The translations under genes were made by a program, and so were the position numbers. A stretch of DNA of 64,000 nt from CAZCTC01 sp964501335 (GTDB lineage Bacteria > Chloroflexota > Anaerolineae > B4-G1 > SLSP01): positions 13,900 to 77,899 of the forward strand of contig CAZCTC010000034.1 of the NCBI GenBank assembly GCA_964501335.1, read 5' to 3'. Positions 39,001 through 43,360 of this stretch are shown here, piece by piece. Every line of letters begins with the position of its first letter. The stretch's first letter is position 1. The notes beneath the pieces were generated by a model. The model did no database searches and was not told the origin of the DNA. It was given only the letters and a program-made list of their open reading frames with translations.

Positions 39001-41232
39001 GACGGCGAGTTCCAGGGCGGAGAGGTCGATGACCAGTTGCCCGGCGCCGTTCACGACAGGGGTTACCTCTCCGCTGTAATCGACGCCGTTGATCGTGAGG
39101 ATCAGCGAGCCGGTCACGTATTGCAGATAGGTAGGGCCGGGCAGGGCGCCGCTGCCGATGGGCGTGCCGAGGGCTTCCGTGAAGATCGAGCCGGCCCAGG
39201 TGATGGTCTGGCTGTTGGTGATATTGAAGTTGCGGGAGATGGTGAGATCGCCGGCTCCGCAGACTTCGGTCGAGCCGGAGGAGGTGTCGCCGATGGAGAC
39301 CCCTTCGTTGTTCTGGATGATGGTCGTGACCGAGTCATCGTCATAGAGGCGGGCGCAGCCGGGGCAGATGGGATCGGCGCCGGCGCGGATGAAGTTATTG
39401 ACGCGCTGGCTGGCTCCGCAGACGCCGCCGGTGGTGGTGATGGCCTGGACCACATAAGTAAGCGTTTCGGAGTAGGTGCCGGGGGTGGCCGGCGGGTCAT
39501 AGGTCCATGTGATGTACTGGCCGGAGGCGATGGTGCTGCCGGCACTGGCGGCGATGGGGCCGATGACCGTAAATTCAGCGGGGATGATATCTGTGACGAG
39601 GATGGTGCCGCTGATGTTTTGCTGGTTGTCACCCCAGAGGGTGACGCTGTAAGTGAAGACATCGCCCACATTGACGGCGGCCGGGCCGATTTTCTCGATG
39701 TAAAGGGTAGGCTGGCCGTCCTGAGCGTAGTTGTAGTTTAAGACCGCGGGGGTGCCGGTGAAGGGAGCGGAGCTGCAGACATCGTTATAAAGCGGGGTGA
39801 AGGCTACCGTGCCGGTGCCGGCGGTACAGAGTCCAGCCGGCGGACGGATCTGGAAGGTGAGGGTAAGGGGCCCGCTCGCTCCGGCAACGGTGCCGGTAGG
39901 GCTGCCGGCCGTGTAGCTGAAGATGCCGGTGGCGGGGAAATATTGCCAGCCGCTGCTGACCGTGCCGGTGAGCAGTTGCCAGAAGGGATCGGATTCAAAA
40001 GTGGAGTCGATGCGGAAGTTTCCTGCCGGCCCGCCCGGATTGGCGACGGTGAGCGTTACTGTCCGGGTGATCGGGTTACAGTAGGGTTCGGTGATGGGGG
40101 TGGAGACACTTAAATTGACCTGGGGGACCGTGGGGGCAAAGAGAATGCTGGCGGTTGTGGTCAAGGGGTTGGTGATCGTGGCATCGCCGGCCTGATTGCC
40201 GCAGAGCCAGGCGCCCTGAGCGATGTTGGTGAAGTTACAGGCCTGGACCTGACCGACGACGGTGAAGGTCTGGATCTGATTGATGCCGAGCGAGGTGATC
40301 ACGGCCGAGGGGACCAGGTCACCGCCGGGCTGGCTGAGGTTAATGCCGCCGGTATCGGTGACGACGGCATTGTAGAGAACGCCGAGGCCGGTATTCTGGA
40401 CCGTGACCTGCCAGGTGATGGGTTTGCCGAAGTCAGGAGCCCCCAGAGATTGCAGGGCGGGAATCTTTTTGATGACCATGTTGCCGCGGCCGGTGGTGAT
40501 GTTGAGGCCGCTGGCGTTATCTTCCGTGGATGGAAGCGTAGCGTTGGCATTGTAGCGGAGATGAATGCGCATCATCTGGCCGGACTGGGCGTTACAGGCG
40601 GCGCGCAGGCGGAAGTTGAGAGTGATGACCCCGCCGGGTCCGAGGCTTTGCGTGACCGTGGGGGTCCAGGTGATGAGGCCGGCGGTGGAGAGGGCGGTTA
40701 CCGGAATGTTGCCGGAGGAACCGGTGAGGAGGCTGCCGTTATCGTAGGTGAAGTAGGTCGGGAAATCGGCAGAGAGAAAGTAGTTGTAAGCGGTCAGCGT
40801 GGAATTATTGCGGATGACGGCGGTGTAGAGTTCCCCTCCGGCGATGGGGCTGCCCAGGCTGGCGACGGCCGGTCCGGTAATCTGGATGGGCAGGAGGGAG
40901 AGGGGGATATCGAGGCCTTTGGGACGAGCTGCCGGGGCCGGTTGGGCCGCAGCCGGATCGGCCGCAGCTGGTTGGTACCAGGATGGAAGCAAGGAATCGG
41001 TGGGGGCCAGAGATTTTTCTGCCATCCAGCCGGGCAACAGGCTGGCAGAGGGGGGGGTGTCCATCCAGGCCGGGAGGAATCCTGCTGCGGCGGCCGTCAT
41101 CGCGGCGGCCGGAAGTGGTTGTTCCGAGGCGGCGTAGGCGGGAAGGGGAAGGGCATTGAGCAGGATTGCCAACACGGTTATTAAGCGTATGGCATCTAAC
41201 AGAAATTTACGGGCAGTTGGGGCAGTGTGCAT
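24100..41232 (-). CDS. Giant secreted DUF11-repeat surface protein
   Basis: 5710 residues, start ATG 41232 with GAGGAA upstream. Signal peptide (basic MHTAPTARK, hydrophobic LITVLAILLNALPL, AYA/A cleavage). Most of the protein is Thr-rich beta-sandwich repeats of the DUF11/'conserved repeat' type (e.g. DTLPANTTYVSCAGG, WTLGTVSPTASGVVTLVV). Residues ~2118-2309 hold a concanavalin A-like domain (DDFSYSAMIHATD, RWYHMEARYERGRIRIFIDG); ~2507-2711 a CBM9/DOMON-like domain (DNDNYYFAYTV); ~3630-5210 thirteen tandem units of about 121 residues. The C-terminus has an FnIII-like domain (VRLEWATAMEVDNFGFRILRS) and ends in NYLIFLPLILREK, a terminal motif seen in Chloroflexota exoproteins and possibly an anchoring signal. 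Probable role: extended cell-surface adhesin or wall polymer. It probably cannot be reduced to a single function from sequence. Confidence 0.9.
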   Translation of the reverse strand: MHTAPTARKFLLDAIRLITVLAILLNALPLPAYAASEQPLPAAAMTAAAAGFLPAWMDTPPSASLLPGWMAEKSLAPTDSLLPSWYQPAAADPAAAQPAPAARPKGLDIPLSLLPIQITGPAVASLGSPIAGGELYTAVIRNNSTLTAYNYFLSADFPTYFTYDNGSLLTGSSGNIPVTALSTAGLITWTPTVTQSLGPGGVITLNFRLRAACNAQSGQMMRIHLRYNANATLPSTEDNASGLNITTGRGNMVIKKIPALQSLGAPDFGKPITWQVTVQNTGLGVLYNAVVTDTGGINLSQPGGDLVPSAVITSLGINQIQTFTVVGQVQACNFTNIAQGAWLCGNQAGDATITNPLTTTASILFAPTVPQVNLSVSTPITEPYCNPITRTVTLTVANPGGPAGNFRIDSTFESDPFWQLLTGTVSSGWQYFPATGIFSYTAGSPTGTVAGASGPLTLTFQIRPPAGLCTAGTGTVAFTPLYNDVCSSAPFTGTPAVLNYNYAQDGQPTLYIEKIGPAAVNVGDVFTYSVTLWGDNQQNISGTILVTDIIPAEFTVIGPIAASAGSTIASGQYITWTYDPPATPGTYSETLTYVVQAITTTGGVCGASQRVNNFIRAGADPICPGCARLYDDDSVTTIIQNNEGVSIGDTSSGSTEVCGAGDLTISRNFNITNSQTITWAGSIFTEALGTPIGSGALPGPTYLQYVTGSLILTINGVDYSGEVTPVVNGAGQLVIDLSALELAVPAVPTQNVTLIFTYTAHIPEGILSGAVDLYFYDWAQLYMPGISDQQACAANLAFNQALNLHIGRGDLSVNLAPAVLDRCGTNTVTLTLNDNTPGRYTDHEVVTFTASSEEIRSARDFVTGGSLPDISGIAIDIDDDIGGGRGIITFTFDTAFNQEGNGTIQFLIDLGCTGGADWHSGITYQSLCGLTHNANNTLAHAYRSAGLILFATPIRYTVRQKTVLWKFFVTNNGNAPAASVVVTNYLTGLAVTGYQASAGVSLSGTLPITTPTSAVFTITDLQPGEMRVVTVTAEVLVCAPLYVNLEARQDCFGESCTNPQARVDFDTPDPYLLTNNGETADLPMCDIGEVVFTTKNASADVSLYELTITETLRGLLPVAGAPFTMSIYDENQQLVVQTTAFTPVQTYVGPDLLLIWRVADAPAQVITWFQELPPLYVIRIQVPVRTDCTPPATPQSYASATALGPCGHPLGYTEDAVTLRTLQPDMTILKEGAVAGGSFGKRVYAEPGDTIVWRITVLNRLTDRSYVAHNVVLSDTWPYNFEFVTASTNFTPTILPASRTITWAIGDMLPGFPEVFYITGTVGMSDTSCSPQTQNLTQLKFGCDNGCASSLTPIDTADLGSQPDLQLILDPTPINICSGDIPMTIRNYGVDAYSTTFTLTVPLGYVYDSIVSADLAPTTIFTNPSQPRFYWDTIPGRPDLTNPYELNLVVRLRNSGAAGAACPTANGLPLSGTLQYENHPVCISAGPFYTNTAINLNVQQPVISLFKSPHNQTADVGNPVTWTIVMTNIGTGPTGSILITDVAGTNYGSLTATVGSDGAVPVIAGNQITWLVTLPLTVNQVWTATVYATMLPVGVNLNQVTATAFCSVGCDSAQATSHAHTTLLQQFGKYPKVQTGTIGSLVVFTYTAALPDTDALYEGTTFTDSLPTGLGYIDSHLEYDIDTDNTNQHFISNTPTLSPTFLQTGDIVWALGDLSGTVLVNAVITAFIRDIPANQSGVSVTNRLTMTYVDDTTSYIYTDTARVDIVQPTLVINKMVNTSTGGVTNLDGSTWLTYTILITNTGTSPAYDVMVTDTLPSGISVTALFGGDARSNPIQGPGILTWTVTPMSETLFGTNNPLILTYTARISGTAPNISLTNRVSATWTSQPGNPYPGQERVYPVISDTETITTAPIVFTKAVMPVSGNPATPLRIGDIVTYTLAVTVPAGLTIPWPFMYDDLPAGIRYVVNTFQTASTMGFIAPDPLAAGASFDSNPNGVAGSPSATNPRVGTSQTFSPAREALEWWLDPFNNSTNAGPGYFTATFQAQLTGIDLTGAVIWTDPQTINTLNNVAQLYWNNQNSGAYNSTLPTQNLNSNVNSYVGQPLLHINKTYTTPLGCSATLLEDSFNRASTTPPTGWTAAAGTWNQNATPGYAQQSVAAAGATLLVNNTAVPDDFSYSAMIHATDSASSRGLVFHYTDNTHYYRAILHQNDPAGTYNIVLEKVNAGTTIIGTFVVTPQIDRWYHMEARYERGRIRIFIDGQQIIDYTDATPLAAGRVGFYANACGANTCHFDDVFVTRLETSGCYIGANDLVTYTLTISNQASMPAYDIVISDVLPSELTYITSTLVSAPAGTALTTFPTPGTGGTITWTANYLSGTSPLANNYTNQTTMKIQVVARVTAGLTANVRFSNQVFLPYYDSQPGAGPTPSPISSGTDADQRVYSDGSHSAALQTGSGTLSKTVIFAPPPTATLGTLVTYTLIVPSQLLSVSLYNVVVTDTLDPRLYIETMTVAFSGTPAIDGIVEPLYGLPLASDPTGDGNGNAVMDLGDLYVTQDNDNYYFAYTVNGDIAAADWGKYAIYIDTTNDGNGGTYDAWTRNVNALAPHRPEYAIYTFVDVLPYDPGDSQIHHWNGTIWDGSVPADAVAYNVTGGRSTIEYRIAKSKLGNPKTFWAEVWSTGGPMSDNAQDTINAPADDWNAVNWTATSNLAVSTPSRIAGYLWNGQRITATLNAIPYGTQALITVTARISHTWPNAAGDANSGDVITNIASMTSTTTPVTTSNTVSTVVGEPDIQLIKTLAGSSSNPAGVDGLAWLTYTIRLTNTGTSPAYSLHITDAVPSGISITALFGGDARSNPVVGPGILTWTLNTLSNVAPGNSVMLTYTARVSEALAASLLTNTVDLLYTSLTETIPGVRPYTETASAVTATTNLTMVKSTTPITLRVGDQVTYNLVYTIPAGLIGMGGTSYLGDYLPMGIWYITNSETLAWTPGVVPVSVTGRTVSVAGGSQVITWSFGNPITSLITAPTVITLSFVAQAVGLRIDDLTPVFTGTTLHTISNTGTLTDRGTIVATSTVTNAVIQPNLTIDKDSVPLSGTVIGAGQLITYTLTVTNSGHGPAYDMVISDTLPAGMTYVTSTIGSSAPPTIAFTSAPAVSATGPISWVVTPLWGTDWNGGAPGTFVITMVAQVANTIIAGSRITNTAALPYYDSQPGTGPGPFTPTERVYTDGTDYVFHLTVLPSLTKTVVPATATLGSRITYVVRLPSPIITAALSQVTVTDLLPPYLVLESLTDGPDGITATNGNAFTVTYALIPAGEERVITVTGILSSGLGSTAGQVITNIAVLTHATGATITPPAIFTVTEPSLVLVKNSTPPASTTVGAGTAVTYSLNLTNSAAITSSPAYDIIVTDTIPSGMRAAGPTLIQITRNGTPVAGTDYAWAFNAGNGQLTITFVPTFTLDPGAGLFIQYFVLIDNNIGAGVALTNQAQTTWSSLPGATPGDRTYGPITDTTTLTTGWPIFSMVKTAATSPITAGDQLTYNIAVTNTGPVNATGIVVTDTVPLSTTYVSCEPGGCTNAGNIVTWTLGTLAPGASTVVTLVVQVATPLYSGTQIVNTGWLTSTQGVTGTSTVTTPVISNHYLDITKTAALTQVAAGGLLTYTLAWTVSGNEPAANVTLSDTLPANTSFITCAGGTGCGNTAGTVLWTLGTVTPTDSGIVTLVVQIASPLYNGTTITNGVLITDSSGLTDTDEITTPVFSSHNIAVTKTTALTQVAAGGLLTYTLVWGVTGNEPAANVTLSDTLPANTTYVSCAGGLTCTLTGSLVEWTMGTLSPTASGVVTLVVQVATPLYNGTPITNGVLITDSSGLTDTDEITLPVFSSHALAITKTTALTQVAPGELLTYTLAWDVTGNEPADNVTISDTIPANTTYVSCAGGTGCSESGGLVLWTLGTVSPTASNVVTLVVRPAAILYNGTIITNGVLITDSSGLTDTDQLTLPVFASHALAITKTTDLTQVNPGDTIIYTLTWGVTGNEPADNVTLSDTVPLSTTYVGCGGGITCTLTGGTVYWTLGTVSPTASGAVTLAVQAASILYSGTQIVNGVLITDSSGLTDTDSVTLPVVAYHAIAVNKTTALTEVAAGGLLTYTLTWAVTGNEPADNVTLSDTLPANTSFITCAGGTGCGNTAGTVLWTLGTVTPTDSGIVTLVVQIASPLYNGTTITNGVLITDSSGLTDTDEITTPVFSSHNIAVTKTTALTQVAAGGLLTYTLVWGVTGNEPAANVTLSDTLPANTTYVSCAGGLTCTLTGSLVEWTMGTLSPTASGVVTLVVQVATPLYNGTPITNGVLITDSSGLTDTDEITLPVFSSHALAITKTAALTQVNAGDPLTYTLAWDITGNEPADNVTISDTIPTYATYLSCAGGLTCTLNGNIVEWTFGTISPTASGVVTLVILVNTPLYSGTLIVNGAGITDSTHLTDTDRITTPVLSSHAIAITKTIAVTKVAAGDFLTYTLTWDVTGNEPADNLVISDTTPTSTTFWSAIPVPAMAPTVGSAGTVNWYLGTIDPVTSNSVTMVVRIDSPILTDTTLLNSVIIHDNTNLTDTDSVTVIVVPDTHVVAITKTAALNPVTAGELLTYTLQWGVTGDGLADELTISDTTPAGTTFWSAIPTPNNAPPVGSTGVVNWNLGLVSPITSNIVTMIVRVDAPVYSGTQIYNTVSITDFTNITDTDQNTVTVYSNHGLVVTKTSVLTQVAAGGLLTYTLNYEITGTEPANNVTISDTVPTNTVYVSCAGGVSCSESGGLVIWNLGNIDPPYTRSVTLVVQVASPLYSGTQILNGVLITDSTGLTDTDQLTTPVFSDHTLAITKTAALTQVAPGDILTYTLAWGLTGNEPADNVTISDTVPANAVYLSCAGGLTCTESSGLVLWDLGTLSPTASGVVTLIVQIATPLYSGTQIYNRALITDSTNITGTDQITTPVVASHTLGITKTAALTEVAAGDYLTYTLEWGLTGNEPADNLTISDTLPVNAAYVSCAGGLSCTLNGNTVYWSLGTVSPTASGVVTLIVQIASPLYSGTQILNGAVITDSTNITASDQITTPVISSHALAITKTTAQLSAPIGELITYTLEWGVTGNEPADNVTISDTTPISTTFWAASPAPTSAPAVGAAGTVLWNLGTVSPTASGIVTLVVRVDSALVSGTLVVNQTIITDSTNLTDTDAVTLPATATANVVIVKSLSHDPVIVGTTLTYTLVYTNEGPSGADNVVVTDMLPAEVTYNGAVPAPTSGPNPLVWNLGTLAAGMTGTINITVTVSPSTTAPFSNNAVISTTTPNDRPDDNTSTVSSTVLIPALEISKEATPTVIVPGMPITYIVRITNTGQVTFSPLVLTDTLPPELHYVVGSGQPADPDIYTPTLVWQNLGTLPPGAITQVTFMVTSTPGALGLFINYVTTTGAFSGGIITETASVPTVVQDPAVLVEKKLIGYDRDIVYPNYLTFTIQITNVGLSTLDVLPMIDIYDPYNLSFVSAQPQPEEPQDDGQLVWYDLTGPAPYGFNRNMAPGDTFLVTTVFTIAHDITTTVNTVVISDGTDTFSNIALPVTSTATITNAPTAVDLLYFQAIGQPGSVRLEWATAMEVDNFGFRILRSTEANPTLASEIVFIPSLCQGNLCGAEYAYTDTMALPNLTYYYWLVDIDNYGNETLHEPGTAQSTPIERNYLIFLPLILREK
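28205..28758 (-). repeat. Copy A of an identical ~553-bp segment
   Basis: By direct comparison of the printed lines this segment is identical to 29657-30210, offset 1452 bp, exactly four 363-bp units. Flanks are similar but show scattered differences. Confidence 0.9.
29657..30210 (-). repeat. Copy B of the identical ~553-bp segment
   Basis: Partner of 28205-28758. The identity begins after a G/A difference in TCGGT(G/A)AGGCC and ends at GTATTGGC(G/A). Confidence 0.9.
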
Positions 41233-41424
41233 AGTGATTCCTCTTTCTGATAAAAAATTAACAGATAATAGATCGCAGGTTTTCGTTCAATGTTTTTATT
41301 GGTTGTTATTCCGACGAAAAGCTTTTTATTTGCCGGTATTATGATGAGCCTTTTTGAGACACGCGAAAACAAGGGTCTTTTTCCCTTGTTTTTCAGGACC
41401 GATATTCAACTGATCTACCCGTGG

Positions 41425-41554
41425 GGTTGGCCCATGGCCGGCTTTTTACGCCCCGCAGCCGGCACTTCCCAGGTAACAAACGACGCGCGGGATGCTACGC
41501 GATAGAGAGAGTTTTATTGTGTTTTTGCGCGCATTCTGATGCGCGCAAAAACAC
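41425..41554 (-). repeat. Copy of the interspersed element with TCTG hairpin
   Basis: Hairpin arms 41519-41534 and 41539-41554 (16 bp perfect, loop TCTG on the plus strand). In minus orientation the block reads AACTCTCTCTATCGC, GCATCCCGCGCGTCG, TTACCTGGGAAG and GGCTGCGGGGCG. It lies in the 396-bp gap between the thioredoxin-like gene and the giant gene; the remainder is AT-rich and holds no gene. Confidence 0.65.
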
Positions 41555-41628
41555 GGGCTTTTCCCGATCTGTACAGGCTTTTTTCTCCTGCATTTCTCAG
41601 GCCAATCGCACAGGATGCAATGGTAGTG

Positions 41629-42735
41629 TTAAGGCGAAGTCTGCTCCAGGAGTTGGGCAATATAGTTATCAAGGTCTGCCGGTTGAAGTTCCCCGATATG
41701 GCGGGTGACGATGCGACCTGTAGCATCAAGGAAGTAAGTTGTGGGGTAACCGGGGAGCTGGTAAGAACCGGCCGTGCTGCCATCGAGATCAAGCAGGATT
41801 GGATAGGGGATTTGATGGGCGCTGACGTAAGTTTGGGCTGTTGGGATATCTTCGCGGACATTGATGCCGATGAAATTGATGCCGAGATCCTGGTAGCGGT
41901 TGAAGCCATCGATCAGGATCGGGGTTTGGGCCTGACAGTGGCTGCACCAGGAGACCCAGAAACTGATCACCGTGGGGTGGCCCTGCATGTCGGTCCAGGT
42001 GAGCGGGGGGCCTTGAGGATTATCGAGACGAGAAAGGGAGAAATCAGGGGCGACCTGGCCGGTTTCAATGCCGCGATTCGCGATTTGGATCGGGGGAGTG
42101 TCTGCCGTGGTTGGAGTGGCGGTAGGAGAAGGATTGGGAGGGGGGGTAGGCGAGGGAAGCGTGGTTGGAGTGGGGAGCGTTTGAGCTACAGGAATGCCGG
42201 CCCGGGTCTGGAGCTGAGCCAGGTATTGAGCGACGGTTAAGCCCTGGGCCTGGGACTGAGCGGCGGCGAAATTCTGTGCCGTGAGGAGTTCGCCGAAACA
42301 GGAGGTGAACTCTTGAGGGGAGATGCCGGCCTTGTTTAAGGCGGCATCAAGCTTTTCCTGGGATTGGCCTTGAGCCGCGAGGAATTGTTGAAGCGCTTCT
42401 GCGGTTTCGGCTTCGCTGACCGTGAAGCCGGCTTTGCGGGCGGCCTGGAGAACAAGTTGCTTATTGATTAATTGTTGGAGCGCTGTTGCATCGTTGTCGA
42501 TCGGCGTTCCGGTTAATTCGGACATTACCTTGTTGATTGCCTGAGCCCGGGAAAAGTCAGATTGTTGTAAGGGTTCTTCATTGATCCAGGTGATGGTGGG
42601 ATCATCGGGATCAACCGGCACCTGTTCTTCGGTGCCGGCCGGCGTTGTCGGGGTAAAGGTTAGAAGGGCGAGACTCCCTCCTATCAAAAGTAGCCCGATA
42701 ACGAAGGCAAATAAGAGACGGTTAAAAGGTTTCAT
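41629..42735 (-). CDS. Membrane-anchored TlpA/ResA-like thiol oxidoreductase fused to a SurA-like N-terminal domain
   Basis: 368 residues. N-terminal membrane anchor (FAFVIGLLLIGGSLALL), then ~45-190 a helical SurA_N-like chaperone segment (FSRAQAINKVMSELTG, QLINKQLVLQAARKAGF, EFTSCFGELL), a Pro/Thr linker (~195-220), and a C-terminal thioredoxin domain of the AhpC/TSA-Redoxin type with the redox pair C264-SH-C267 in FWVSWCSHCQAQ and the cis-proline loop GYPTTYF. Expected outside the membrane, reducing or forming disulfides in exported proteins. The fusion of a prolyl-isomerase-type chaperone segment (no parvulin domain) to TlpA is unusual. Downstream partner of the LPQSG gene (12-bp gap). 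Confidence 0.85.
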   Translation of the reverse strand: MKPFNRLLFAFVIGLLLIGGSLALLTFTPTTPAGTEEQVPVDPDDPTITWINEEPLQQSDFSRAQAINKVMSELTGTPIDNDATALQQLINKQLVLQAARKAGFTVSEAETAEALQQFLAAQGQSQEKLDAALNKAGISPQEFTSCFGELLTAQNFAAAQSQAQGLTVAQYLAQLQTRAGIPVAQTLPTPTTLPSPTPPPNPSPTATPTTADTPPIQIANRGIETGQVAPDFSLSRLDNPQGPPLTWTDMQGHPTVISFWVSWCSHCQAQTPILIDGFNRYQDLGINFIGINVREDIPTAQTYVSAHQIPYPILLDLDGSTAGSYQLPGYPTTYFLDATGRIVTRHIGELQPADLDNYIAQLLEQTSP

Positions 42736-42747
42736 GCAGGCTGGCTT

Positions 42748-43125
42748 TCAATGAGATGTGCGGCGGGGACGTGAAATCCACATAGCCGCCGGAAGTCCGA
42801 TCAAAATTAACATCAACAGCATGCCAAAGGCCGGCGAGGTCTGGTCATTGCCGGATTGAGGCAGCATGATCGGGCGCGGGGTGGGTGTTATGGATGGCGT
42901 GGGCGTATTTTCAGAACCCGGTTGTTCGGACGGCGGTTGAGAGATGGCCGTCGCGGTAGGGGTAGGGGTTTCGGTCGGCGTTGGCGTCGGCGTAGGGGTT
43001 TCCGTGGGGGTGGGAGTCGGCGTGATACCGGCCAGGACCGGGGAAGTTTTTCCCATTCCCAGAAAGAGGACAGCGCAGCCAAGCGCGATTATGATTAAAA
43101 GTTTGAAAGATTTTTGGGTCATCAT
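42748..43125 (-). CDS. Small cell-wall protein with LPQSG sortase-like signal
   Basis: 125 residues, start ATG 43125 with AAAGGA 7 nt upstream. Signal peptide (LLIIIALGCAVLFLGMG, cleavage near VLA/G), a Pro-Thr/Glu repeat region (TPTPTETPTPTPTP), then a C-terminal LPQSGN motif, hydrophobic segment (AFGMLLMLILIGLPAAMW) and basic tail (ISRPRRTSH). This is the full layout of a class of sortase substrates (LPxTG variant). No globular domain is left, so it may be a wall spacer or a partner of the downstream thiol oxidoreductase. No sortase gene is in the window. Confidence 0.8.
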   Translation of the reverse strand: MMTQKSFKLLIIIALGCAVLFLGMGKTSPVLAGITPTPTPTETPTPTPTPTETPTPTATAISQPPSEQPGSENTPTPSITPTPRPIMLPQSGNDQTSPAFGMLLMLILIGLPAAMWISRPRRTSH

Positions 43126-43360
43126 TGCCGGGTCCTTTCGTTGCTAATTATGAAAGCTACATATCATCCCGCGAGGTCAATTCAATATTTGGGCATTATT
43201 ATACAGGTGTTTGTTGAGATTGTGGAAAGTAAGAATCTATTTTACGGTAAAGGTTAATTTCTTTTGTATTGGTTTAACTGTACTAAAACGAACCCAACTC
43301 CACCTTTTACAGCATATCACAACTTTATATTTACTTTGTTGGAATTGCGTAGCAATTGTG

